Shown piece after piece: positions 45,601-54,466 of a DNA stretch of 64,000 nt (position 1 is the first letter of the stretch; every line of letters begins with the position of its first letter). Under the pieces are notes generated by a model. The model saw nothing but the letters and a program-made list of their open reading frames with translations, made no database searches and was not told where the DNA came from. Both the position numbers and the translations under genes were made by a program. The DNA is from Methanogranum sp963676045. GTDB taxonomy: Archaea > Thermoplasmatota > Thermoplasmata > Methanomassiliicoccales > Methanomethylophilaceae. Location: contig OY780938.1 of assembly GCA_963676045.1 (NCBI GenBank), forward strand, positions 124,001 through 188,000. Direction: 5' to 3'.

Positions 45601-46569
45601 GGCCCCTGTCATTTTCTGTTTTCCGCTCATCTTCAGGAGTACCTTGGACGCTAGCGTCAATACAGGCAGTTCTATCAAAGGTCCTATCACCAGTATCAAA
45701 GCTATTAGCGGGTCGTCGGGGAATGCCACGACTGCTATTGCTAGCGCGATTGGTGCATTCCTTGCTAAGACCGTCATCGTCAAGGCCTTTATGTCATCGA
45801 ATTCCATTTTGAGTCTCCTTCCGACGAATTGGGCCATGCAGAAGTTGATAGTGAAGAACATTCCAAGAGGTATCAGCATTTCTAGGAACACCTCAGGGTT
45901 GTTGGTCAAGGCCCTGCTCTGGGATGCGAACATGGCTATTATCGCCAAGCATAGGAATGTGACCTGAAGGTCATCTCCGTGTTTGGATAGTATATTCTCT
46001 GCGGATGGCCAGAATCTTGTGTTCTTCAGAGAATATCTTACTGCGTTCGCGGCCACAAGTGGGATGATCAGCATGAGGACCACGCTCATCAACAAGGACG
46101 AGGCATCCAATGAAACACCGCTTCCAAGGAATATAAGCAGGAAAACAGGCAGGAGTATCATCTGCAGTATCAGATTAAGAGGTAATATCGAGGCTCCGAG
46201 AGGGACATTTCCTTTGGATAGGCCAATGAAAACAAGATACCAATCCGTGCATGGTGCTACAAGCAGCATCATCAATCCTATCCTTGCATCGATATTACCA
46301 TTGAAGAATAGGATTCCTAAGAGGAATGCGAATATCGGCACCCATATGAAATTGATGATCAATGATGAAGCTGTGAATTTAACATTGTAGAACGATCTGA
46401 CGATTTGCTTTAGATCGATGATCAAGAATGTGAAGAATAGCATTCCGATCAAGAAGGGTCCTATAAGAGGTTCAGAATTATTTTCGAAGAATGCTATTTG
46501 ACCCAGTAGCACTCCTGCCAAGGCTGACCCAAGTATCAAGATGGGCTGCACCCTTACCATGTTCACCAT
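45595..46569 (-). CDS. ACR3-like arsenite/bile-acid-type transporter
   Basis: A 324-residue membrane protein with about ten helices of the bile-acid:sodium-symporter/ACR3 fold. The conserved cysteine is in VAPCTDWYLVFIGLSKGN, matching the position of the ACR3 functional Cys. ACR3 exports arsenite. The string differs from classical ACR3 (CTDWY), so the ion is uncertain. The frame extends to 46641, inside the next gene; I use the ATG at 46569. No arsenic regulator adjoins it. Confidence 0.75.
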   Translation of the reverse strand: MVNMVRVQPILILGSALAGVLLGQIAFFENNSEPLIGPFLIGMLFFTFLIIDLKQIVRSFYNVKFTASSLIINFIWVPIFAFLLGILFFNGNIDARIGLMMLLVAPCTDWYLVFIGLSKGNVPLGASILPLNLILQMILLPVFLLIFLGSGVSLDASSLLMSVVLMLIIPLVAANAVRYSLKNTRFWPSAENILSKHGDDLQVTFLCLAIIAMFASQSRALTNNPEVFLEMLIPLGMFFTINFCMAQFVGRRLKMEFDDIKALTMTVLARNAPIALAIAVVAFPDDPLIALILVIGPLIELPVLTLASKVLLKMSGKQKMTGAS

Positions 46570-46588
46570 TATTTCACAGCCTTGTGTT

Positions 46589-46963
46589 TCAGAATGGCCA
46601 ATGTTCATCGTATTTCTTGTTGTTGCTCTTGCTCTTCTCAACAGGGTAGTTTTTTTCGTTCTTCTTCATTTTATCGGACAATGCACTTTTGACGTCTATA
46701 TTATTCATCTGTGCGAATCTCAGGACGAAATAAAGAACGTCAGCGAATTCATCGTATATCTTCTCCTTGGATTCTGGTTCTTTGAACATCTCTTTGCTTT
46801 CCTTTTCACTTTTAAATCTGAATAGCTCAAGAAGTTCAGAGGATTCAGTTGATATGCCTATGGCAAGGTCCTTAGGATTGTGGAATTGGTCCCAGTCTCT
46901 TTCGCTGCAGAATTTTGCAATCATATCTTGAAGTTCTTCAACCGTGACGCTTTTCCCAATCAT
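46589..46963 (-). CDS. MazG-like nucleotide pyrophosphohydrolase
   Basis: This 124-residue all-alpha NTP-PPase has the metal-binding pattern ESSELLELF followed by DEFADVLYFVLR (ExxE...ExxD). The layout is that of the small dCTP/dNTP pyrophosphatases (RS21-C6-like). It removes pyrophosphate from non-standard or excess nucleotides. The C-terminal tail is Lys/Asn-rich. It precedes the transporter gene in the same direction. Confidence 0.85.
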   Translation of the reverse strand: MIGKSVTVEELQDMIAKFCSERDWDQFHNPKDLAIGISTESSELLELFRFKSEKESKEMFKEPESKEKIYDEFADVLYFVLRFAQMNNIDVKSALSDKMKKNEKNYPVEKSKSNNKKYDEHWPF

Positions 46964-47035
46964 GTCGGTGACATGGGATTGACATGTTAAATAAATTTTC
47001 AGAAATCGTTAATATGTATCGCGATATGCTCTGGT

Positions 47036-47551
47036 ATGCATCAGCACTTGAAAGAGGATCCGATCAGTTTCATGGGATTCCTCGTAATGGGACTCTATTT
47101 GGTAATGGTGGGTTTGACAAGATTGAACAATGAGCATTCGATTTTCGATGGAAGTTCATCTTGTACGGTCCCAGCTTTCCTCATGGGGGCAATATTGGTC
47201 GCAGCTGCGTTGTATAAGATATATCGTTCTGATGTGATCACAGGGATGGTATTCCTGTTAACAGGATTCGCGGCCGTATGTCTGGGTATGACAAACATAT
47301 CAGGTTACAACGACTCATTCAGGGTAGTAGTAGTCATAGGCTCGTTGATATTGATGTACATGTCAATACGCATCAAAGATCTGGATATGATAGTTATCAA
47401 TGCTTTGAATGCCATAGTTTATCTGATAGCCATGAACACATTATCCGATGTGATACCTTCGGACCTCATAGCGGTGTTGTTGATCATGATCGGAGCATAT
47501 GCAATATACATAGCTTTGAAGTTCTGGGATTTCTCTCAACAAGATTCCTGA
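47036..47551 (+). CDS. Six-helix membrane protein
   Basis: A 171-residue protein with about six membrane helices. The start (DPISFMGFLVMGLYLVMVG) vaguely resembles the GPR1/FUN34/YaaH acetate-channel family, with an N-terminal loop followed by helices, but the signature motif is not clear. I leave the function open. It is alone in its direction. Confidence 0.55.
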   Translation: MHQHLKEDPISFMGFLVMGLYLVMVGLTRLNNEHSIFDGSSSCTVPAFLMGAILVAAALYKIYRSDVITGMVFLLTGFAAVCLGMTNISGYNDSFRVVVVIGSLILMYMSIRIKDLDMIVINALNAIVYLIAMNTLSDVIPSDLIAVLLIMIGAYAIYIALKFWDFSQQDS

Positions 47552-47685
47552 CCTTCTATCTCTTCACGAGGGCAAAGGGAATAGGCTTCCTGCGCATATT
47601 GCAGTGCCTCGAAGAACTTCCCATTCTCCTTTGCCAAATTAGACCTTCTTATTATCGACTCTATGCTCATTTCCATATTATTCAT
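47536..47685 (-). CDS. TPR-like mini-protein (49 aa)
   Basis: A 49-residue frame reading SNLAKENGKFFEALQYAQEAYSLCP across its centre, which matches a single TPR-like helix pair. AGAGGATG stands just upstream. It overlaps the end of the convergent membrane-protein gene. Likely real but too short to be sure. Confidence 0.4.
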   Translation of the reverse strand: MNNMEMSIESIIRRSNLAKENGKFFEALQYAQEAYSLCPREEIEGQESC

Positions 47686-47689
47686 CCTC

Positions 47690-48115
47690 TGGGATAAGTG
47701 GTTTGTAAGATGTTTTGGGATGCACGGTGATATCTCACAGCACAGAGAGAATAATGCATTTTTAATATAATAACAGATTATTGTAATATTTGTAATAAAT
47801 GTAATATATGTTCTTTTTAATTAGGACGATAAAAAATCAATTATTGGCATGAGGATTCTATGTTGGGTTCCATAGTTTTAAAAATTTTCAATATCCAGAA
47901 TCAAAATTATAGGTAATTATCAGATGTTTTGATATATTTATAGGACCAAGTTGAACTTTCAATAATATTCAGGAGATCATTTATTATTTTATATGCAGGA
48001 TTATGAATCCTAATTCGCTTTAATTTTTTTGCAGAGGGGCAATTACGATATCTGGATATGTGAAAATAATATAGGATCCGGTACTATGATCAAATAAATG
48101 ATATGTTGTTTTCGG
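47690..48115. other. AT-rich gap with TGTAAT repeats
   Basis: There is no coding frame. TGTAAT occurs at 47782, 47791 and 47800 with exact 9-bp spacing. The rest is AT-rich with several T runs and no hairpin that I trust. Confidence 0.4.
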
Positions 48116-48529
48116 TCATATGAGGGATTGTTGGCGTTCAATGATCTTTTGAAGTTCTTTCTGTAGCGACTCGATCTCTTTATCCACCGATTCGATTTCT
48201 TTTGCAATATTTATCCTATCTGAATCATCAGCTTTGAAATATCTTTTTTTCAAGTTCTCTCTTTCTGATGTGAGCTTTGAGGTCTTCATCATTATCAATT
48301 CTTTTTCTTCTCTTATTCTGATGATCTTGACCTTTTTAGATTCTGAGTCATTTTCTTCTTTCAGATTATTTTTCGCTTCTTCGTATATTCTGGGACCTTC
48401 TCTTATAGATACGACCTCTTGCATGATCTTGTCACAGGTCATTCTATTCTCATTGCTCATCGCTATGCATTGATCCAATTTTGCCTCTATGCGTCTTAAT
48501 CTTTCATGTATCTCATTCTCATTGTTCAT
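48116..48529 (-). CDS. Coiled-coil protein
   Basis: A 137-residue protein that is almost all helix, with a long coiled coil (about 65-130, KLTSERENLKKRYF then ESVDKEIESLQKELQKI). I start at the ATG at 48529 (MNNENEIHERLRRIE); an upstream in-frame ATG at 48568 is possible. Function unknown. It is divergent from the CARF-like regulator, and a pair of TGTAAT-type motifs lies between them. Confidence 0.6.
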   Translation of the reverse strand: MNNENEIHERLRRIEAKLDQCIAMSNENRMTCDKIMQEVVSIREGPRIYEEAKNNLKEENDSESKKVKIIRIREEKELIMMKTSKLTSERENLKKRYFKADDSDRINIAKEIESVDKEIESLQKELQKIIERQQSLI

Positions 48530-48622
48530 GTGCGAATGTATGGGCCTTGAAATCTTAATCTTTGGCAATCTATCAAAAATACACGAGTCGATTTGAACAT
48601 CTATTTAGAGCTAACAATATTT

Positions 48623-48637
48623 TGTAATATCAGTAAT
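48623..48637. repeat. TGTAAT-type motif pair
   Basis: TGTAAT at 48623 and AGTAAT at 48632 have the same 9-bp spacing as the array at 47782-47805. The pair lies between the coiled-coil gene and the CARF-like regulator gene and could be an operator. Confidence 0.35.
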
Positions 48638-48702
48638 ATTTCAAATATCATCAGAACGTTACTTCTTCTGATTCAATGTTGTCTGGATGTAAATGTAGGG
48701 TC

Positions 48703-49554
48703 ATGATAGCTTGCGTGACATTTGAGACGGTTATGATAACAGAACCGATACGATCATATCAGACGAATAGGGTACATCTCATACACTGGGTCACAGATAT
48801 AGATGATTTTAGAAGAAGGCATCCTGGCGAGGATGATAGGATAGCGGAATATATGGAAAAAGCCAACATCTATCGTGAGTTCTATGAAGAGGTCAGACAG
48901 AACATCGCATCGGAGATCGAAGATGTCGAGATATGTGAGCACATTGCAAAGGTCTTCGATTTCTCTGAAATGTTGAGAACAGTTCTTTCAATAATTGCAT
49001 CGGAGGGGGATTCGGAGATATTCGTGAATGTTTCCTCGGGAAGTTCCGAATACACTGCCGCATCGGTCATAGCATCAATGATGCATCCCAATGTCAAGGC
49101 ATTTTCAGTGATAACTGACAAATTCACAGTGGATTCGGCTGAAAACATCAGGAAAGCTTATTTCGATATGAGCACCGGAAGGCCAATAGGGCTTACAAGG
49201 GCCGTTCGTGATGTCAAGGAGATACCTAAGTACAGAATGGAAATGCCAAAGGAGCATCTAGTACTTGGGCTGAGGATTCTTTCAGAAAGGTTGCAGAATA
49301 AGCAACCTACTGCAGCGAAATACATGGTGCATGCTTTGAAACATGCGAACATATGGTTCCGGGAGACAGGCAAGAGCAATTCTGACAAGCCAGAACAGAA
49401 TCAAACAGAGGCTGTTTACTATCACAGGGATTATGTCACGCCATGGTTGGAAAACGGATGGGTAGAGAAGGATGATATCGTCAAGAATAAATTGAAGATA
49501 TTGCCGGATGGGCAGAGGATCGTAGATACATTCTATACGAACAAGGATCGATGA
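48703..49554 (+). CDS. CARF-like/winged-helix regulator (HFX_2341-like)
   Basis: A 283-residue protein. The N-terminal half looks like a Rossmann-type CARF-related sensor domain with the ligand-loop string FVNVSSGSSEYTAAS. The C-terminal half is a likely winged helix (about 190-280, PTAAKYMVHALKH and GWVEKDDIVKNKLKILPDG). This architecture matches archaeal HFX_2341-type regulators related to Csa3, which may sense cyclic oligonucleotides. There is no CRISPR locus in the window. I prefer the ATG at 48703 because family members start close to this; the frame opens at 48676. Confidence 0.65.
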   Translation: MIACVTFETVMITEPIRSYQTNRVHLIHWVTDIDDFRRRHPGEDDRIAEYMEKANIYREFYEEVRQNIASEIEDVEICEHIAKVFDFSEMLRTVLSIIASEGDSEIFVNVSSGSSEYTAASVIASMMHPNVKAFSVITDKFTVDSAENIRKAYFDMSTGRPIGLTRAVRDVKEIPKYRMEMPKEHLVLGLRILSERLQNKQPTAAKYMVHALKHANIWFRETGKSNSDKPEQNQTEAVYYHRDYVTPWLENGWVEKDDIVKNKLKILPDGQRIVDTFYTNKDR

Positions 49555-49653
49555 GACAGTTCTCTCTTAAATCAGGCCTATATTGTGTCCAGTATTATTG
49601 AGTTACACTAACTGTAATGTTTCAGATTATGTTTGACATTACGATGTACGGTC

Positions 49654-49854
49654 ATGGGCAGAATCGATGTGGATGCGTGTTCGAAGAATACATTGGAGGA
49701 AGACGAGTATTGCATCTTGATGACCGTATATGATATACTAACGGATGTCAGGGATCAACTTATAAGGATACACGGCAGGTCTCCAGAGACAGTGACCAGA
49801 TTGATATCGGAGATAAGGGAGGATGTGATGACCAATTTCGGGATGATGAGGTGA
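49654..49854 (+). CDS. Hypothetical small protein
   Basis: A 66-residue helical protein (YCILMTVYDILTDVRDQL) without a recognised family. The ATG at 49654 is chosen over 49633; neither has a strong ribosome site. It lies 99 bases after the CARF-like gene. Confidence 0.4.
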   Translation: MGRIDVDACSKNTLEEDEYCILMTVYDILTDVRDQLIRIHGRSPETVTRLISEIREDVMTNFGMMR

Positions 49855-49932
49855 GAAACCATCTGTTTTCATTTTTTTTACTTTCGGTCATCCCCGGTTC
49901 AGGGTTAATAACAAGTATAACGAATCGGTCTT

Positions 49933-50196
49933 ATGGGATTTCGCAACAAGGAAGCAGACCCGATAAAGGTCCCTTCATGTGCTAATTGCAAATGGAGTAT
50001 GGTTCACGATTATGATCCCTATCTAGATAATCGCAATTACATCTGTTTGGGCATTTCATATCACGGTCTGATAAATCCACAATTCTCCATTTGTCATTGC
50101 GACGATTGGTCTCCAGATCTCAATACATACTTGGACATCACAGGTTATTCCAAATATGTACCATACGGATACAAGCACAATCGTCCAAGGTATTGA
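49933..50196 (+). CDS. Cys-rich small protein
   Basis: An 87-residue protein with CANCKW and a later CHCDDW, plus a single Cys between, which suggests a metal site. Rich in Tyr and Asp. Function unknown. Confidence 0.5.
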   Translation: MGFRNKEADPIKVPSCANCKWSMVHDYDPYLDNRNYICLGISYHGLINPQFSICHCDDWSPDLNTYLDITGYSKYVPYGYKHNRPRY

Positions 50197-50246
50197 ATTT
50201 GTTTCAAATGGTAACTTTCAAATCATAGTATACCATGCTGTTGATT

Positions 50247-50513
50247 ATGAGCTATAGACCTTTCATCTGTCCTAAATGTAATACCGAGGTAATGCTTGAT
50301 GAAAGTAGGGATTTCGGATTCTGTTCCGAGTGTGGTACAAAGATCACGATCGAGCACGGGTCCGATTCATCATATACATACTGTGAAGCAGAGAAAAATG
50401 CTCAGAACAATTCTGGTAACGATACATGGCGCTCATCAAATCATTCTAGTGGACCTTCTGAGGACAATTCAATGAAAGCAATGTTCCTCCGTTCCGTAAA
50501 ATTCTGGAAATGA
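50247..50513 (+). CDS. Zinc-ribbon protein with Ser/Asn-rich tail
   Basis: An 88-residue protein with an N-terminal zinc ribbon (FICPKCNTE and FCSECGTKI) and a hydrophilic Ser/Asn-rich tail. I use the ATG at 50247. Function unknown; such ribbons are often the N terminus of larger membrane proteins, so it could also be a remnant. Confidence 0.5.
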   Translation: MSYRPFICPKCNTEVMLDESRDFGFCSECGTKITIEHGSDSSYTYCEAEKNAQNNSGNDTWRSSNHSSGPSEDNSMKAMFLRSVKFWK

Positions 50514-50640
50514 CGAGTTGTATCCGATACACGAGTCTTAAGCGGGATCGATATCGGTTCTCAAGATCTTTTGTTTATTGATCACCAAATCAATATTCAT
50601 TTATAACTAATAATTCGATATAAATATTATTATTGATTAT

Positions 50641-50720
50641 AATTTGCATTTTTTATATTCATATATGAATAATTAAGCTAATAATTTGCATTTTTTATTC
50701 TTAAATATTCATATATGAAT
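50641..50720 (+). promoter_or_regulatory. Duplicated palindromic operator upstream of metY
   Basis: ATTCATATATGAAT, a perfect 14-bp palindrome, occurs at 50657-50670 and again at 50707-50720, exactly 50 bp apart. Each is preceded by AATTTGCATTTTTTAT (50641 and 50683). The array lies about 80-160 bp before metY. Confidence 0.6.
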
Positions 50721-50801
50721 TAATTTAACAATTGATAATAAGTATTGGTAATGCATAATGAGATTCAGAAGCAACAAAGATTGCATCGAAAGGTGAAATA
50801 A

Positions 50802-52166
50802 ATGTCATTATTCAAGCACAAACAAGAAACCGCAAAAGCAGAGACAGTAGAGGACAGAGAGGATATCCCCAAGGGTCCCAACAATAAGAACGGCTATAGA
50901 TTCGAGACGTTGCAGGTCCATGTGGGACAGGAACATCCGGATCCTGCCACAGATTCGAGGGCAGTCCCCATCTATCTCACCACATCATATGTCTTCAAGG
51001 ACAGCAAGCAGGCTGCGGACAGATTCGCATTGAAGGAATTCGGTAACATATACGGTCGTCTCACCAATACCACTCAGGGTGTATTCGAGCAGAGGATCGC
51101 AGCATTGGAGGGCGGGTCCGCCGCTTTAGCCGTGGCATCGGGTGCAGCAGCGATAACATACGCCTTGACGGCGCTTGCAACCACAGGACAGCACATCGTA
51201 GGGGCGAACAACCTCTACGGAGGGACATACAATTTACTGCAGCACACATTCCCCAGGAATTACGGGATAACAACCACATGGGTCGAGCCTGATGCGAAGG
51301 AGATCGAGAAGGCCATCAAGGAAAACACGAGGGCCATAATCGTCGAGACATTCGGCAACCCGAATTCCAGCGTCACAGATATCGATGCGATAGCGAAGGT
51401 CGCCCACAAGCACAACATTGTGCTGGTCGTCGATAACACATTCGCGACACCATATCTCCTCAGGCCTCTTGAGCACGGAGCAGACATAGTGGTGGAGTCT
51501 GCGACCAAATTCATCGGAGGACACGGCACGGTCCTTGGTGGAGTGATCATCGAGAGCGGCAACTTCGATTGGAAGGCCAGCGGTAAATATCCTCAGTTCA
51601 CGAAGCCAGATGCGAGCTACCACGGATTGGTATTCGCTGATGCGCTCGGCCCGATAACATTCGTGACCTGGATAAGAGCGGTCCTCTTGCGTGACACTGG
51701 ATCATCAATATCCCCAGTGACAGCATTCGTGCTTTTACAGGGATTGGAGACGTTGTCACTACGTGTAGACAGACACGTGGAGAACTCACTCAAGATCATA
51801 GAGTATCTGAGCAAGCACCCGAAGGTGGCCAGTGTCAGTCACCCGGCCTTGACGAACCATCCTTCCCATGCTCTGTATGAGAAGTATTTCCCCAATGGTG
51901 CAGGATCGATATTCACCTTCGAGATCAAAGGCGGAGAGAAGGAGGCCAAGAAGTTCACCGAGTCGCTTCAGTTCTTCTCATTGCTCGCAAATGTGGCAGA
52001 TGTCAAGTCGCTTGTCATCCACCCAGCATCGACCACGCACTCGCAGCTGAGTGCTGAGGAATTGAAGGCACAGCACATCTATCCTAGCACAGTGAGGCTT
52101 TCAGTGGGTATCGAGAACGTCAACGATCTGATCGCGGATCTGGAGCAGGCATTCGCGAAGATCTGA
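50802..52166 (+). CDS. metY: O-acetylhomoserine sulfhydrylase
   Basis: A 454-residue PLP enzyme of the Cys/Met-metabolism family. ETLQVHVGQEHPDPATDSRAVPIY is split by the usual N-terminal region, the PLP lysine is in SATKFIGGHG, and the C-terminal VRLSVGIENVNDLIADL is intact. It joins O-acetylhomoserine and sulfide to give homocysteine. The N-terminal 27 residues are an extra charged extension. It is a single gene with an elaborate AT-rich operator region and a strong terminator. MetY, with CysE and CysS at 62-64 kb, supports sulfide-based amino-acid synthesis. Confidence 0.93.
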   Translation: MSLFKHKQETAKAETVEDREDIPKGPNNKNGYRFETLQVHVGQEHPDPATDSRAVPIYLTTSYVFKDSKQAADRFALKEFGNIYGRLTNTTQGVFEQRIAALEGGSAALAVASGAAAITYALTALATTGQHIVGANNLYGGTYNLLQHTFPRNYGITTTWVEPDAKEIEKAIKENTRAIIVETFGNPNSSVTDIDAIAKVAHKHNIVLVVDNTFATPYLLRPLEHGADIVVESATKFIGGHGTVLGGVIIESGNFDWKASGKYPQFTKPDASYHGLVFADALGPITFVTWIRAVLLRDTGSSISPVTAFVLLQGLETLSLRVDRHVENSLKIIEYLSKHPKVASVSHPALTNHPSHALYEKYFPNGAGSIFTFEIKGGEKEAKKFTESLQFFSLLANVADVKSLVIHPASTTHSQLSAEELKAQHIYPSTVRLSVGIENVNDLIADLEQAFAKI

Positions 52167-52186
52167 TGAACAATAAGGGAACATGT

Positions 52187-52214
52187 GATGCGTGCGTCTT
52201 CGGGCGCACGCATC
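52187..52214 (+). terminator. UUCG-hairpin terminator of metY
   Basis: GATGCGTGCG pairs with CGCACGCATC. The loop closes with C(UUCG)G, a very stable tetraloop, and TTTT follows. It lies 20 bases after the metY stop. Confidence 0.75.
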
Positions 52215-52315
52215 TTTTAGATCATATATGTGTATTTAATGGACGGTTTTAACTCCTTTTTATCCGTCCATACGTATGCCAATCGTGATGACAGGCCAGA
52301 CATCATTCCTCCAAT

Positions 52316-52340
52316 GACCATGCACATCTGATGCATGGTC
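52316..52340 (-). terminator. Hairpin at the end of the reverse Sel1 gene
   Basis: GACCATGCA and TGCATGGTC form a 9-bp stem with a 7-base loop that touches the stop codon of the Sel1 gene. No T run follows, so it may protect the mRNA end. Confidence 0.4.
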
Positions 52341-53061
52341 AGATCTGACCGTCTTGCAATCTCTTCTTCGCATCTGGATTGCCTTGCGCCGCAGCCAGTT
52401 CGAAGTACTCCTTCGCCTCATCCTTGTCTTGTGGAACGCCGCGTCCTTCCAGATACATCAGGGCCAATCTGTATTGTGCTCTCGAGTTTCCGTTCGCCGC
52501 TGCCATCTTATACCATGTCGCGGCCTCAAGGTTATCCTTCTTTGTGTCGATGCCATTCTCGTATATGTTGCCAAGGGAGAATTGAGCGCCAACATCTCCG
52601 AGTTCTGCTCTTGATTTGTATTCAGCGGTCTTCGAGAAACGTTTGTTCTTGGGATCGTTGATATATGTGTCCAGATATTCTTTGGCTCCTTTATGGCCTC
52701 TTTTTGCTGCTGTTTCAAGGAGTTCTACTGCCTCTTTACTGGACCTGAAGCCCAATGTGCCCCTGTACATCAGAAGTCCGAGCCTGTACATCGCCTCTGG
52801 ATTCTTTTCGGATGCGGCCTCTGAATACCATTTCTCTGCAAGTTCGTATTTCTTGATGCCTTCGTATATCTCGCCAAGCTTTTCCTTGGCCTCCGTAAGG
52901 TTGTGTGTTTCGGCTGCTTCGGTCAGCCACCTTATCGCTCTGGAGGTGTCTTTGGGCAGGCCATCTCCATTCATGTATGCGAGACCTAGCTTGGTCTGTG
53001 CATACGGGTCCCCGGTGTTGGCCTTCTGTATGAGCACGGCGATATCTCCGGCTGTATTCAT
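52339..53061 (-). CDS. Sel1-repeat protein
   Basis: A 240-residue protein of about six Sel1 repeats (AQTKLGLAYMNGDGLPKD, AQYRLALMYLEGRGVPQD). The frame extends to 53130; GGTGACC before the ATG at 53061 favours that start. It is separated from the other Sel1 genes by about 7 kb. No signal peptide. Confidence 0.85.
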   Translation of the reverse strand: MNTAGDIAVLIQKANTGDPYAQTKLGLAYMNGDGLPKDTSRAIRWLTEAAETHNLTEAKEKLGEIYEGIKKYELAEKWYSEAASEKNPEAMYRLGLLMYRGTLGFRSSKEAVELLETAAKRGHKGAKEYLDTYINDPKNKRFSKTAEYKSRAELGDVGAQFSLGNIYENGIDTKKDNLEAATWYKMAAANGNSRAQYRLALMYLEGRGVPQDKDEAKEYFELAAAQGNPDAKKRLQDGQI

Positions 53062-53182
53062 GGTCACCAGTATGATGAAGGAAGATAAATGGATTTCATT
53101 ATGATGTATAGATATATGCATCAATGCCAAAAAATAGTTATATTGTAAAACGATAGATAGTCGACGGACCGCATCTGGTGAT

Positions 53183-54421
53183 ATGATGAAGATGAACGAT
53201 TATCAGTTGGAGACGATTGTACGCAGTCTTTCCACAATAAAAGAAAGGAGCCCCTTCTACAGAGAGAAATTCAAAGGCATAGACCTTGCCAAGATAAGGT
53301 CTCAAGCGGATTTCGAGAAATTGCCCTTCTCCGATAAGAACGATCTTCGCGAAGTGTATCCGTTAGGGTTGCAATCTGTACCAGATAAGGATGTGGTGAG
53401 GATCCATTCATCCTCAGGCACCACCGGGACCCCAGTTATAATACCGTACACGAAGAGGGATGTGGAAGATTGGGCCATTCAGTTCGAACGCTGCTATCGT
53501 ATGGCAGGAATAACGGAGATGGATAGGATACAGATAACTCCCGGATACGGTCTTTGGACCGCAGGCATAGGTTTTCAACTCGGTGCCGAAAGACTGGGCT
53601 CGATGGTGATCCCAACAGGCCCCGGCAATACTGAGAAGCAGCTCAAGATGATGATGGATCTCAAGAGCACCGTATTATGCGCGACGTCATCATATGCATT
53701 GCTCCTCGCAGAGGAGATACAGAAACGCGGTATAAAGGATCAGATAGAGTTGAAAAAAGGAGTCATAGGATCTGAACGCTGGGGAGACAAGATGAGAGAC
53801 AGGATCGCCAACGAGCTAGGTGTGGAATTATACGACATCTACGGGCTCACAGAGATATACGGTCCAGGGATAGGAATAAGCTGCAGCTACAAGAACGGGA
53901 TCCACATGTGGGATGATTACCTGTATTTTGAGATAATCGATCCGAAGACAGGCAAAGTACTTCCAGACGGAGAGGTCGGAGAATTGGTCATAACGACTCT
54001 GAGGAAGGAAGGGGCCCCGTTAATAAGATACAGGACCCATGATCTCACAAAGATAATACCTGGCGATTGTCCTTGTGGTTCAAGATTCCCAAGGATCGAC
54101 ATCATAACAGGCCGTACTGATGACATGATAAAAGTCAAAGGTGTGAACATATTCCCCGCTCAATTCGAGGAATTGCTGACGAAGTTCCCTGATGCAAGCA
54201 GCGAGTATCAGGTCATGATAGATCATCTGGAGGGCAAGGACATATTGACCCTTTTCTTCGAAACCGGCGTAGAGGGGGAAGGAAGAGCATCATTGGAAAG
54301 GGATATCGCCAAGGAATTCAAGGACATGGTCAATGTGACCATAAGCCCAAAGGCGGTTGGAATGGGCGATCTTCCAAGAAGCGAGAAGAAGACGCCCAGG
54401 ATATTCGATAATAGATATTGA
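53183..54421 (+). CDS. paaK: Phenylacetate-CoA ligase family AMP-forming enzyme
   Basis: A 412-residue adenylate-forming ligase. It has the P-loop SSSGTTGTP (about 76-84), YDIYGLTEIYGPG, YRTHDLT and the C-terminal GRTDDMIKVKGVNIFP. It activates an aromatic or related carboxylate to its CoA thioester. In methanogens PaaK homologues are linked to uptake of aryl acids for aromatic amino acids; the true substrate here is unknown. GGTGAT precedes the ATG. It stands alone. Confidence 0.9.
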   Translation: MMKMNDYQLETIVRSLSTIKERSPFYREKFKGIDLAKIRSQADFEKLPFSDKNDLREVYPLGLQSVPDKDVVRIHSSSGTTGTPVIIPYTKRDVEDWAIQFERCYRMAGITEMDRIQITPGYGLWTAGIGFQLGAERLGSMVIPTGPGNTEKQLKMMMDLKSTVLCATSSYALLLAEEIQKRGIKDQIELKKGVIGSERWGDKMRDRIANELGVELYDIYGLTEIYGPGIGISCSYKNGIHMWDDYLYFEIIDPKTGKVLPDGEVGELVITTLRKEGAPLIRYRTHDLTKIIPGDCPCGSRFPRIDIITGRTDDMIKVKGVNIFPAQFEELLTKFPDASSEYQVMIDHLEGKDILTLFFETGVEGEGRASLERDIAKEFKDMVNVTISPKAVGMGDLPRSEKKTPRIFDNRY

Positions 54422-54466
54422 ATATCATCAAAAACAATTTAATCTATCTTCATTTAGATATGCATA

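Noticed and set aside
47782..47805. TGTAAT repeats as a CRISPR array
   Set aside because: The units are six bases at 9-bp spacing with no spacers of CRISPR length.
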